From positions 2,115,501 to 2,179,500 of the forward strand of contig JASFXZ010000020.1 of the NCBI GenBank assembly GCA_032209605.1: 64,000 nucleotides of DNA, given 5' to 3'. The DNA is from Mactromeris polynyma (Eukaryota > Mollusca > Bivalvia > Venerida > Mactridae). How positions within the stretch are numbered: position 1 is the first letter of the stretch; each line of letters starts with the position of its first letter. The notes beneath the pieces are model-generated. The model saw only the letters and a program-made list of their open reading frames with translations. It had not been told where the DNA came from and did not search any database. The position numbers were made by a program, and so were the translations under genes. Below are positions 15,001-30,000 of this stretch, in pieces.

Positions 15001-18000
15001 AAACCTCGTAAATCATACACAACTGAAAGCTAGTCACAAACTGCAATACAATCTATACAATGTTACATTGTTATGTTACTGTTGTTATCTTATTGTTGTT
15101 GTTGCAGCTACAGTTGCCGTTGCTTGATGCTGTTGTTGCTTTTTGTTGTTGTTTTGATATTTATATTTTTGTTTACTCCATTCGCTATTGTTCCGATCAA
15201 TTTATGCCTGGAAAATATCTTAATAAATATGAAAACTGTAATGAGGGGATAATCTGAAATCATTTTCATCCTATCTTCCGGTCATTTAATGCAACTTTAA
15301 GTCACCGTGAGGGGACACCTTGAAACGGGGGTAGTCAGAAATCGCTATACAGGTCCTAAATAAACGAATACTCACAGCATGGATGAAATAGTAAAATATT
15401 CAATAATTGAAAACTCTGATTTCTTTCAAATACCGGATAGAATATTGTCGAAAAAACGAGGTCCGATTGTTCTCGGATAATTGTTATAACTTCAATACAT
15501 TTACCATTCCTTTATGCCTCACGGACAGAAGCGGCAATGTCTGGTATGGCAGCCTCGGGAAGAGGTACTAATATAAATTATGGAAATGTACGATTGACCT
15601 TCCAGCGGTTCAAACCAACTTCCCATAAAACGATAGTGCTTGGCACTGAACCAACTGCACTGCCAAGAAACAATTCTTTCTATGAGACGTGAAATAATTA
15701 TAATATATATCAAGTAATCAATGTATAAATCATTTAAAAGCCATACATATCACTGTATAACCTGCCATTAAATGGTTTGTCCTAAGTATCAAAATATAAT
15801 TAAAGAAAAACACGCTTTGTCATTTTAGACACATATTTTTTATAGAAAGAGCAATGTATGTTGAACAAAATATAAACACAATGCATATTGAACGAAGGTT
15901 CTCCCGATTTTCGCGCTTGAACTGGATGGGTAAATTCCAGTAGCGGGAAGGATGCCCGGCACTCCCGTGACCGTCACTTCCGGTTGCCTATTTCCGGTTA
16001 TGTCACCACTGACTGGCCATGGCTTTACTGACTGGCATACTGGAACATCGGACAAAAATAACGGACTCACGACAACAAACGCGTCCGTGTACTCGTGCCC
16101 ACATTTGTCACCAATGAATTTTGTCACACACATGTGACCCGCGCTGTAAGCGCTGAAAAAGTAAAAAGAATCTTTATTAATTTACACAGCTTGGGTCCAG
16201 TCGCTGTTTTTTTTTCATGCAGCCCGTCTGTTCATATATATGCATACTGACGTTTAGAACATTTAGTCCAGTGATTCTACGTAAAAAATGGCCAAACCTT
16301 CAAATAATTGCAACATAAATGATTTTCACTATGACAGTTAAATCTATAAAGAACAACATATCAAAAGTCTAACAAAATCTTAGTTGCAGAAATACTTGAA
16401 ATTTGTCTGTTTTAACACCACCTCATTTTTACAAAAATGTATTTTTAGTGCCAATATGAAAATGACCAGATGTACATCTGTGGAATATTATGTACCACTT
16501 TAGTTCCCCACCACTCTTTTATTTATGCATGTAACATTTCCAGAATGTTAGCCGACATAATTGCATGTGATACATTTAGACGAAAAGCAAATATTTAAGA
16601 ACAAACAAACTCACACATGAAATAGTAATAATGACAAAAAAAATTAAATAGCAAAAATTGTTAGAAAAATCAAAGTGCTGGAAGAACCGTTGTCAATATT
16701 CATTGCTATATTCACGTTATTTTTCTTAAAGCTTATTCTATGTACACGTATCATTTTCTGAACATGTAATATCGTCATTTGATGTGGTTTGTCCATTGAA
16801 CAACTTATTCATTCATTCATATTCACCACACTCTGATGCACAATCCAATCCATGCTTCTTGCAAGTACAACGCGTGGTATCACACTTAGTTTTGCAGTTA
16901 CATCTGATTCGATAAACTCAATCAATACATACAGGTCACATGTGGGTCTTATTTGGCGACAGCATATTTCCATCCTCGGTCCAAAACCATTAGTATCTCT
17001 TAATCAATGTTGCGCTTGAAGATACACACACTGCTGCGCTTGTAGAGGGTAAAGTATGGACTTTCATGAACAAAAGTTGTGTTTGTCATGACTTTGGTTA
17101 TGCTCCCATACATGTATGCAGTGATTTCATTACAGGACCGCTGATTTACTGCTTTATGACCTAGCACATTTTGATATTTGACCTTCTGATTTAGCCAATG
17201 AGATATCGCAGTACAGTATAACTGCTTTGTTGTACTAATTTTCATTGGTCGGTAAGGCACGTGACTTCTGAGTTTATAATACAATAGAACTTCGAAACCT
17301 CGAACAGTTTTCGAACAGAAGATACCTCGAACAGGTTCTCAAGTCCCGACACAATCCCATCTCATTTCATATTATCTAACAGTAGATCAATCGAACAGTG
17401 ATAGGTCGAACTCTCGATCATGTTTTGCGATCCCTAGCTACCCTTTCATTCATTCCCCCCATAAATAGGTCGAACAATACAGTACATATCAACCTTGATT
17501 GATCAGTGGTCATCGTTTGTTGACAAGTGAGCAACATATTTTATTCGCACGTAATGCAAACTACTTGACTATTGTACTGTATAAATGCACATCGTACTAA
17601 AGACTTGACTGTTGAACAACATTGTATAAACATGTATAATATATCTATGTAAGTATTTGACAAACAATCGTTAAGTAGATCATTAAATACTTAATGAACA
17701 ATAGAAAAACAATATGGCACCGGAAATTTATTATCTTCCTCATTTTCATTATGTACGAGTATGTTTGATTTTAGTCATCAATTGAAGTATGTTCTTATTG
17801 TATGTGTGAACGACACACTTGTTATTACTGTTCTTCTAAAAATAGTACATCGTCGTTGTAATTTCTTGATGTAAATAAGATAAACGAATTATTTAATTAA
17901 ATTTGTTCATGTTTTCTTTTCATTTCTTTATTATTTATTAATATAATATATTATGCTATGACTATTGATCGAAGTGCATTCAATATGACAACACAAACAA

Positions 18001-21000
18001 CACACCCCTGTCATGTTATACCATAGATACCTCGAATAATAGATTGCTCGAGAACTAATTGCTAGATTCCACGGCATTTCGAGGTTTTGAAGTTCTACTG
18101 TAGACAGGTATTTTTTTAGAAATATTTAAATGTGTAAACAATATCATGGCCGAGCGTATCGAGGGAGTATTTGATGATCTTGGTAATCTGTTTAATTTCA
18201 CGTCGAGAAAACCTTTTCAGAAGGTAGTGATTCGTTCCAGCATCAAGAACTGTGTAGTTATATGCATTAAATATATTGTGGTGACTAGAATGCTAAGCCA
18301 CGGGAAGACGTATATTAAAATACACAGTTTCCGCAGCGCATTTATAGGCATCGGAAATAATTTTGCATATATGGCCCTAAATGTGCACTTCAGTACAAGT
18401 GCATGCGTTAGTTACCCATTCTTTGCTTCGGTAACTTGATCCATCTAATTGAAAACTTGTCAATTTTTTCAAGAATGTCTCCAACATACCCTATCATAAT
18501 GGTGCACATGTTGGGCCATATATCTATAATTTGACATGACATCATAATGTTGTTTACTTATGTTGATTTTGTTCTACCATTGAGCTTACATTGTCTTAGT
18601 ACATTTGTATTATGTACTAAAGCAGTGAAAGCTCACTACTCGGTCAACAATCACATAATCGTTATTTACATATGTTTACTGTCATATTTTTGCAAGCTGG
18701 TCTCTGATTGGCTATGTACACATACCGAATCGCCTGTCTAAAATAGAAATATCAGTTGTGCAAGAGTTATAAAGCATTGTGTGATTATGAAGTTTTCATT
18801 ATACAATCGTGTCATTACTTCTTCACCAGGTTAACATACATATGTATTGATGAAATATTGCTAGTTATCTCTGTTAGTGATGAGACATTGATTTTGTATT
18901 TGAATGGTGTAGATCCGATGAATATAACACTCGGATATGTAATTCCTTAAGTTCTTCTTTGATGAATGATATATTTTATAGAATGACAGTTGGAATAATC
19001 ATTGAACACAACGATAATGTTAAGATACAGCATAATTATCTTGATTTCGCAGAAAAAAACAATCAATATTTTATAGCATGCTACGAGATTTGTTCATTTA
19101 GAGGCTTAAACAATAAAAAAACAATAATTACAAATAAATAATATTATGGTTCAGATAAACATACATCGAACAAATGAATATTTCGCCATTCTTCAATCTT
19201 TGGCAAAATTTTGGCACATACCCGCTTCCGTAGGAAAATAATTTGACAAGAAATAGTTCAAGGTCACATCCGATTAATTAAAATTAAGATTCGCCATCGA
19301 TCTAAGTATCAAATTTATGCTTTGGTAAGACAATATGCGCTTTTTATAATTAATCTTAATATTTCAAACGATAACATAAGGCAAGGATAAATCATTGAAA
19401 ATCACTAAAATATGGCATGATAACAATCTAATCTACAAAGGAATGACTATCACATATTTTATGTACTTTTGACTTCATATATAATTGAAATTCTAATACA
19501 TACCATATTGCCAGCTGTATTTATAGTGAGTTTATACACTGTTTACATTTTTGTACTGACGAATTCATCTAGATCAATGGGCGCTTGCGAATAATATTTA
19601 AAATATGGTGTACAATATGCGCCATTCCTTCAAATGAGTTTTACATTTTTAATTTTAATTTCTTCTTCACTTTCTGCATCAAAGATTTTGTTAGACTTTT
19701 GATATGTTGTTTATACAGTATTTTTCTAACGCATATACTTTAACACATTTCTGTTGCAATTATTTGAGGGTAAAATTAGATTGACTGGACTAATTCCATA
19801 TCGATGTCTGATGTTTTGAAGGAGCCATGTGAAGCTAGACAAATCGGCGCCTTAGAAAAAGGTTGATATATGTCAATTTTTACATTTTTTGAGATAATTA
19901 TTTCACAGGATTTATCTCACAGTGCTCCATCTCCCATAATGAATTACTATTTATGTCACAAGAGGATATAACCTGTCTTGCGCGGGAATCGAACCCGTAG
20001 CTCTCGGGTTACAGCCCAGCGCTCTACCGTCTTGCGCGGGAATCGAACCCGTAGCTCTCGGGTTACAGCCCAGCGCTCTACCAACTGAGCTAACCCAGAG
20101 AGTTATCACATTTATACAGTAAGGACATTATGCTAGATTTTGGCAAAAGGAAAACTAAGACCAAACACTTCAAACAGGACAACACGGGAAAATAGGTGAT
20201 ACTGTGCTGATACCAACTTACTCGCAGTTCTGCTCTCCCGGTTGTGGCGGATATGTTGCGATGACTTCTTGGTAACATTTCACAAAACCATCTGAAGAAA
20301 CACTGGATTTTACACACTCGTTTGTACTGAAATCTAAGCAATATAGAAATACCTGACGTAAGATCTGGAACAGCTGATGTCATAACCTCTTAAAGCGTTG
20401 TGTTCATAGCGTTTTTTGAAACAAAAACAAATGAGCTGCGCCATGAAAAAACTTGAAGTAGTGACGTCACGTCAGAATACATGTACACCATTCTTAAAAA
20501 AACTTTTGCTCTTCAAATGGAAAATAAATAACAGTTAAGCCTCCAAAACATTTCCAGACAAACGCTTTGTTTGTGACGTCAAAACTTTGATTGGTTGATT
20601 GGGATATACTCGACGTCATAGAAGCAACGTCACTAATACAGGTTTTGTCATGGCCGCGCTCAAATGTAGGCCTATAATGTTGCATCTATTTAGACTCTAT
20701 CAAAAATGATGTTGGCAAAAATGCAAACATAAGGTTGCCAAAGAAAGTGGTAGAGCTATACTGATCTCATCTTTTAATACGAAAAACATGGAAATTGTTG
20801 CACTAGCGCAGACATGTTTTCCGAATGTTTAAATCATTTAAAATAATGCAGTATTTGTTTTTCGCCACCCATGCTTCTATAGTTACTGTATTGAAGGGAA
20901 AATAACAAAATACAATATTACCTGCTGGAAGGTATTGACAATCGTTTGTTACGAAACGTTTCGTGACGTCATACGCCGGATGTGACGTTGCTATTGTTAA

Positions 21001-24000
21001 AAATGATGGTTGTGTGTTATTCAACATTTTACTGTTGTCGTTCAGATATCGTTTGCATTGATCACCTGTACCATTAAAACATTCAATCGTTTTCTTTAAT
21101 GGTCTGAAAATAAAACCAAGATTCTGACCTTGACGCGAACGATATAATAAGATCTATTGTATCACATTGAAACACCTCTACTGAGGAAAGAGTCGGCTTT
21201 GAGTCAAATCGTCCTTGCAGATTTACTCATCGGTCAGCATCCCCAACTTTTTAATACAAGTCTCGCAAAAGTAATCTCCCTTGTCAATATCTGCATTTTT
21301 TTTCTTTATATTTGATATTGCGATTGTTTCGCCTTACCTGGAAGGTTGACTAATACATTTGTAACCATTACTTCTTTCAAAGGCAATATGGAAGCAAGCA
21401 GTAACAAATCAGCGCTGCTGTTCCAACCTCTTCTGTAAGTGACGTCATTTCAAGAAAACGTCACATATGATGTCACTTAGAAACAATTGCTTACTGTCAG
21501 TAAATAGTGACGTCACATGTGACGTTTTCCGGATTTGTTTAATAACTTTGAAAATGAACATTACGTGATTTTGAACTGAAAGTACCTACCCACATAATGT
21601 TTTAACACCGTCTTGCATCAAACTGAATGGTGTTGGTGCTGGAATGAAAGCCGATGGAGGTGGATACTGTACAGTACCAAGACACTGTTGAATGGCGTAG
21701 CATGATCCTGTAAAATATACCAAATGACGTCTGAATAATACGCCCTGGTTGGTGTGTTTGAGATTTTCACCGGTTTTAAACAGAGTTTCCGTAATATACG
21801 GTGGTTAGTTGACCTAACCAGTGTTTCTGGGTTATCAACCAGTAATGACTGATCCTGCCATAAGCGACTGAAAGTAACGTATTCTATCGACTGTAAAGTT
21901 TCCTCTGACTTTGTCCTGCTCAGAAACACTTTGCTTTCTGTCGGGTTCCAACGAGTGCGCGCTCGCTCCGCCTTCCCCGACAATGTGGCCCAAACGAGTA
22001 AGTAGTGCGTCCGCCGCCTCGAGGACGACGGTATCCGGCCTGGACAATCAGAGCTGACTTCATCATGAGCTAACGAGGTAGGATACAGATATAATTATGT
22101 TGTACCAAACAGCAATACATTATAACATTTAGCAAATAATTCCTGACGCATTAAACTGTCCAATGCAGTACCATTGAAGTTCTCTTCAATATAGAGAAAA
22201 ACATTCACCGATTCATCGAAAACGACCGTTTTGCAAATAAATCATAAAAACTACTAACTCTGACAAAGAGCTAGTCCTATGGAGTGGCCTCTTCATAATT
22301 TCCCTAATGGGATATGTCTGCAATGTTTACTCATACATGCATCAGCTGTTGTTTGAACAACATTATTACTATTGATTCAGCGCAGATCTGATGTCGGTAT
22401 ATATCCGGAATTCGTGAACTTATTATATGACTCAGTAAGAGCAAATATGGCGCAATGAGGCGGAAAGAATGAGGTCGTTAAAATGACATTGTACTGTATA
22501 TACTAGGATACTCACACGAGTGTCTCAAATTTCCTGCTTTAGTAATTAAATGAATACAGTTCAAAGTGACATTATCCACAGAATGATTCATGTCAATGTC
22601 AATTGTAGCGTAATTAAGAGAAATTTTATCCTCTTAATTTGATCGTTTTCTAAAAGTATTGCACATAAATAAAGCAGTCCACTATAATTAGGGAAAGTCT
22701 GGTTTTTCCAAGATACTGCTGTGTTAAGGGCTACCTTCATATGTAACTCCCGTCCACTGTTTATATTATGATATTTTTAACCAGTCGGTTTTATTTATAG
22801 ATTTTGAATACTCCATTTTTGAATGCAGGTAATGTACTATTTGTTGAAATATGGGGAGTATCAGTTATTTGTTAAATCATATATTGTAGTATTCTAAAGA
22901 TGAACTATATGTGAAAATTCTTCAAATACACAGCTAAAATGATTTTATAGATGTTAAGCAATAATAATATTATTTCGTCATCAAAATAGCAATTCTAGTA
23001 ATGTTGTAAAACCGTCTAAATCGCATTTGTAATGTCGTCACGTCATCAAAATAGCAATTCTAGTAATGTTGTAAAACCGTCTAAATCGCATTTGTATTGT
23101 CGTCACGTCATCAAAATAGCAATTCTAGTAATGTTGTAAAACCTTCTAAATCGCATTTGTAATGTCGTCACGTCATCAAAATAGCAATTCTAGTAATGTT
23201 GTAAAACCTTCTAAATCGCATTTGTAATGTCGTCACGTCATCAAAAGAGCATTTGTAATGTCGTCACGTCATCAAAATAGCAATTCTAGTAATGTTGTAA
23301 AACCTTCTAAATCGCATTTGTAATGTCGTCACGTCATCAAAAGAGCATTTGTAATGTTGTCACGTCATTAAAATAATATTTGTAATGTTGTCACGTCATC
23401 AAAATAGCAACTGTAATGTTGTCACGTCATCAAAAAAGCAACTGTAATTTTTAAAAGTACAAAGCCATTAGTTAACATGCAAATCAATGCAAATCAGTGA
23501 TCGTGTTTACCTAAGCTGGAATGACAGAATTGATCTAATTTCTTGAGATGACTTATTTCATAGAACTCGGAGATGACTGAGTCTCTAATAAGCGCAGGAC
23601 AATGTCGAATAAACGCCATGAGGCATCTGATGAACCATCTTGTTTCCGAGCTGAAATATACTAAAATATGAACAAAGATGTCAAGTAGGGAAAGCCACAT
23701 ACAAACTGCGCAGCCGGAAGCCACATACAAACTGCGCAGCCGGAAGCCACATACAAACTGCGCAGCCGGAAGCCACATACAAACTGCGCAGCCGGAAGAA
23801 CAAGGAGACAGAAAAGTTTTAACCGCCAACTATTTGATCTAGGCGTCATTTTGTAGTACCAACTGTCAAAAGCGTGTAACAGTTAGCTATGTGTTAATTC
23901 TTGTTCAATACTTTATTAGACTCTACACCAATTATTTTTTTATTTCATTATTGATTAATTTTATGAGATTGTGTTTGAGAAATAAATAATAACTTTGGCT

Positions 24001-27000
24001 TTGTAATGTCATTTTATCTATATGCACAATTTCTGATTGCGTTTTTAATGGCGTTAAGTGTATTTTCAGTAAATTTTGTAATTTGAGATTTGAATGCTGA
24101 GTGTAAATAAACGTTACAATCCGGGGCACATATTTGTTGTAAGCTTACCTGCATATTAATGTCACTGTGACGTTTGTTTCCATGGAAACGGACGATGACA
24201 ACACCCATTCACGGTACATGGAATAATTACCCACGCATTCTTGGAACCCTGGGTCACGTGTTATTTCCCGAACACAGTAGGAAGAACGTGCTTGTATTGA
24301 ACCTGAAAACATTGTCAGCAAAAACAATAATACTTATGATCACTTGTACTCAATAAGTGTAAGTTATAAACGCATTTACCATAGAAACAGATGGATGCTT
24401 ATCCTTTGCATGTCACAGCAGTGAAATTTGTAATATAAAGACGAAACAAATGTTCGGGTCAGTGAAATCCCTGGAGATTACCCGGCAGTTTACGGCGCAG
24501 TAGATAATGTCTGGTACTCAATCAGATGTCATACCTGCAGTTTGTCAAAATATATATTGGTACTTGTCGAGGGGGTCAAATATAGTCTTTAGTTTAGTGG
24601 TTTTGTCCAATTTCAACGAATCTTGGCTTTAAATATTTCAGGAACATTTAGTTCCGTTGCCTTCGCTTCATATCTTCTTAAAGGTTTACAATCATCGATT
24701 ATGTGATTGAACTGACCAAAAAAGAAACAAATACAGTATATTTTCAATTCAGTTGCCGGTCGGTACCGAGCATCGCCTCCCGCACCGAACATCACCTCCA
24801 GTGCTGAGCATAACCTCTTGCACCGAACATCGCGTTCTGTGCCGAACATCGCCTCCGGTGGCTTACATCGCCTCCTGCAGCGAAAAAAGCCACCTGTGCC
24901 CAACAAAGTCTCCTGCGCCGAATATAGTCTCCTGCGCCGAAAACCACCTCCTGCGCCGAATATAGTCTCCTGCGCCGAAAACCACCTCCTGCGCCGAATA
25001 TAGTCTCCTGCGCCGAATATAGTCTCCTGCGCCGAATATAACCTGCACCGAACATCGCCCCCTGTCCGAACATCAGTACCTGCGCCGAACACCAACTCAT
25101 GTGCCGAACATCAACTCCTGTGCCGAACATCAACTCCTGTGCCGAACACCAACTCATGTGCCGAACATCAACTCATGTGCCGAACATCAACTCCTGCGCC
25201 GAACATCAACTCCTGCTCCGAACATCAACTCCTGCGCCGAACATCAACTCCTGTGCCGAACATCAACTCATGTGCCGAACACCAACTCATGTGCCGAACA
25301 TCAACTCATGTGCCGAACATCAACTCCTGCGCCGAACATCAACTCCTGTGCCGAACATCAACTCCTGCGCCGAACATCAACTCCTGTGCCGAACATCAAC
25401 TCCTGTGCCGAACATCAACTCATGTGCCGAACACCAACTCATGTGCCGAACACCAACTCATGTGCCGAACACCAACTCATGTGCCGAACACCAACTCATG
25501 TGCCGAACATCAACTCATGTGCCGAACATCAACTCCTGCGCCGAACATCAACTCCTGTGCCGAACATCAACTCCTGCGCCGAACATCAACTCCTGTGCCG
25601 AACATCAACTCCTGCGCCGAACATCAACTCCTGTGCCGAACATCAACTCCTGTGCCGAACACTGCTGCTTCATTGCACACTACATAGGAGTGTATTGAAA
25701 ACATGAGAAAATGCTGACTACAACAGACAGCATCTAAACTAATCAGAATCTGGTAACAAAACTATGTTTCGAAACCCGTCTATATTTGTTATTTCCCTCA
25801 CAGTCGTCAGCAATATGCTGCTTATCAAATTGCATTCTTATTAATCGACAATTTCTTTTTGTTGGTTTAGCATTATATGGATAACATAGAGAAAATATTG
25901 TACTTTATGTCAAATTAATGACGGTCTAATATAGTTTACGGAAGATGAAATATTAATGCAAGAGGCATTCCATGTACAGGCAAATCCCACACTTCGCCAT
26001 CTCCGGATCGTGAGGGAAAAACAAAATGATACATCGTACACTGTTCGAAAGCAAAATTAATTGACATTAAATCTGTAATTAAAGTTCTGTGCCATTCCAT
26101 TTCCATTCATTTTCTGGCATTGAAATCCAATTATAGTGACCAAATTTCTGTAAACACCATCTCAGCATTTTGACACGAGTCTGTGTACCAAGTTTGGTAA
26201 ATACATGCTGTACTATGAGACTTAAAGCGCAACCATTCAAACCCATTTTGTTAAGGTGATTCCGTGACCGAGTGGTTATGATCAATGATCTCGTATCAAA
26301 ATAAAACGAATCCCAACCGTGATGTAAAATGGCTATATGAGAAGACTATCCATCTGACTTATTGCCCAGTCTGACCCCGACTGTTTAAAGTTGCTTTACA
26401 CCCATTAAAGATACCTTTTGTTAAACAGAGGCGCATAACTCTATGAAGCAGTCTCAACACGTGGTTAATTCTTTACAGTTGAATCTCTGTTTGGCACCTG
26501 AGAGTCCAAAGAAGAAATATTCGAACGTTATGGAGAGTGTATTGTGTAAGTGGGTTTGCTGTATTGAACGTTTCTCTATTCCAACAGTTTGTCTGTTTTA
26601 CGAGTATATATATGTCTCAGAAGACTGTGTACTGTATGGGATGTCGATCAATGGAGCGAAGTCTCTAAGGAAACGAAATACGAGAATATTTGCATGTTGT
26701 TCTGTATTGATAATATAGAATGTTGTAGCTTATCATACAGATAATACCGATAGTTTGATCTGAATGATCGCTGTACAAAAAGATCGGTAGATTGGAATTC
26801 TTGCCTTGATAGTGACATCGATAAGTCTACATTCCATATTTTAAATAAATCTCTGCCATACTTGTTGCTATGGAAACGAATATTGATGTTCCGCTGTCGG
26901 GATATTACTAAAGGGAATTATCGAAATACAGTCGGACCTCGTTCATTCGAATTCATCGGGCCCAACATTTTATTTCCAATAATACATGGTTTCGAATAGC

Positions 27001-30000
27001 TCATTTCGTTTCAACGTGCATAAGAAGATACATCGGGAACTGATATTTATTTCGGACGATACTGAGTATTCGGATAGAAGGTTGTCGAATAAACGAGATC
27101 TGACTGTATAATACAACTTGCCAAATTCATTATATTATTATGTGCGACAGATTTATCTCTGTGTTCCTCTGGTTTCATAAAGATCGATGCTTATTCGTTA
27201 AGTACCAACGGTTACAAGAATATCGATATAATGGGTGTAATAAAGCTATTCATCTTTATATGGCAAGAGTATCAAGCGTTTGGCCCATTGCTATCCAATT
27301 CATTCAGACCTGTCGAATATATATCACTCTTTGTCAGATTCTGGCGCCCTCTGTCGGGCTGAATGAATAAAGTAAACCAGTGCTCAAACAAACTGCATTG
27401 TCATGGAATGTGATATCAACTTATGGTGTCCATGCTCCACGTAGTATGCATTAATTTCCGGTGAGGGAAGGAAACAGGTTACACACGCGCATTAGTGATG
27501 CGCAACAAATTCTTCCGTCGCGTGGCACTTTTCAAGCGTTTAATTGACTGCGATCTAAAATCAAGCGTTTGTTTCTTACTGTCAAGTTATAAGATCTTAT
27601 CAGTATGATTGTATTTCAGATCTAAATCTCATTGATCATGTTTTCAAAAAAAAGTACAATGTGGTAAAACATGAATTCGTGTTTAAGGATGGTTGGGTAG
27701 AATGGGACAGCAGTACACAACTGACCCCGATTTCACGAAATTACTTAAGTCAGTCATTATTAGACCCATAATGACGTCGGGAATTTCCGCCAAACGTCGA
27801 CAAATATCGGCAGTCACCGTAACCGTTCTCGTTAGAAATCGCTAGAAGTCGTCTCGGGCAAAAATATATTTAAATAACATATAATATAAAATGTGTTAAA
27901 TTAATACTATTAATCAACTGTTTCAGCGTGGGCAAGCGAAAGTTTTGGAAGTTTTGACATCCGCGCTAGAAAAAATTTCGGCTATATTTCTGTTAATATA
28001 GAATAATCACTGACACACGAGCCGTAGAGACAAAAACTACTTCGCTGTCGTAACAAGTACATGCACAGACAATGATACATAACTGTGTAATGCTCTTGGG
28101 AAGCTGTTTCTCTAGATAATTTGACCGTTGACATTTAAGGCTTGATACAAAAAGGCTATTTGTGGGTGAGTAATATGTGGAAATATTATAATTATTCAAT
28201 TAGTGGCATTTATATATAGCATACAATCCTTCTGTAAGCCAGGGTACTATACATATATGCGTCTCCCTCCGAGACGTAATATAATGGAGAATGTGATATT
28301 ACTGAATTTCTGGTTAGGAAATTCTTTTAACCACGATGTATATAAACTCAGCGAATCTAAGCAACCAGCCATAGAATTTGTATGGTAAACAATTATCTAA
28401 AGAGTGAAGGGGTATACTCAAAACCTTTGTCATATTAGTCGAGTACGTCTGACCCCGATTTCACGAAAATACTTAACTTTTTCTTGACCAAGTCAAAACT
28501 TGGAATAAGTTAAGTTGGCTATCAATATTTTTTTCTTATATCTGTTTAATCGAAAGAGCACACTCACTAGATTTCTCAATTTCCAGCCATATCGTAAAAC
28601 CTCACTTAAAGACCACCTAAATAATGAGACCGTCTCAAAATTAAGAACGCAATTTTCAAATCCATTTTCACTGTTTTGGTTTTTATTCAACCTCAATATT
28701 AAGACCAGTTTTGAAGGGTCTAACGTGTGGTCTAATAATTAAGGTTCCATTGTAATTCTTGTAATAACTCAAGTATATGTTTATAAAATATGGACCAAGA
28801 TACACCGTGTACACAATAACAATATTCTCAACAAATTTTGAATCAACAGTAAACATGTACATCATTTCTAAGTGTTATGAAACTATTTATCAATGCAATG
28901 ACTCAGACACGCCAAGATAAGAAGACTTAATCACACGTATGTAACACTAACCCTAAATTTCCGTGCAGAGAAGGCAGCTAATGTTAGAATTTTCTGAAAA
29001 TACGCCGATATAAATAATATGCAAACATGTAATGGTTTATCGAAAATAGACTGGCTTTAATTTGTTCAATATAAGAGTGCATGTCAGAAAGCCTGATCAC
29101 TTGTGTATCATTTGTTCCAGTACATAAGCAAATACAGCTGGACCTCGTTCATTCGAATTCATCGGGTCCGAAATTGTATACCAAATATTCGGATAGAATG
29201 TTGCAATTTGGTTCCCCATTGGCAGGCAATGTGATACGGTGGGCAAGGGAAACAAAACAACAAGTTCGCGACTGGTAGCTGAAACTGAACGCAGGGCATG
29301 TTTCGCACATTTCAATTCAACGTGAGTGAAGATGCATCGGGACCTGATATTTATTTCGGATGATACCAAGTATTCGGATAGAATGTTGTCGAATAAACGA
29401 GGTTCAACAATATTCTGTTAAAACGCTTACCCAACAATATCTTTTTTACATAATTTCTAAAAATCTGTAATATTAATGACACTACCGAAATGAACTGAAG
29501 AAAAGACTCGATGTAATCCTATGGAAATAATGTTCATCGTCTCTGATCACTTTATCATAATCTCTTGAAGATTCTCAAAACCAGTATTGTTTGTTTTCAT
29601 CAGATTTTGCGCCGTTTTTCAACAATTATTCAGTCATATACTGCGAGCAGTTTCTCTGGAATTAATTATCATCCACTACATTCTCTTCCGCAAGCAACTG
29701 ACAACTTCTCCACATGTGGAGGACATGACTGTAGCCAATGTCACGGAAGAACATTACCTGCCTAGCCTGGTCATCGAACCCGGATATGCCGGGTGACAGT
29801 CTTGCACAAACTGAGCTAGCCGGGTTGGATCTTTCGACCAGCACGTGGGTGAATACACCTCGTCATGGTCACTCTATTGCAGTCTATTTAGGTGTCAAAA
29901 TACTGTTTGGACAAATTAACTGGTCGCATTACAGAATAGCAGGGTGATCCCCAAGTCCAGTTTTGCTATCATTAAATTACATATTGAAACATGCACAGGT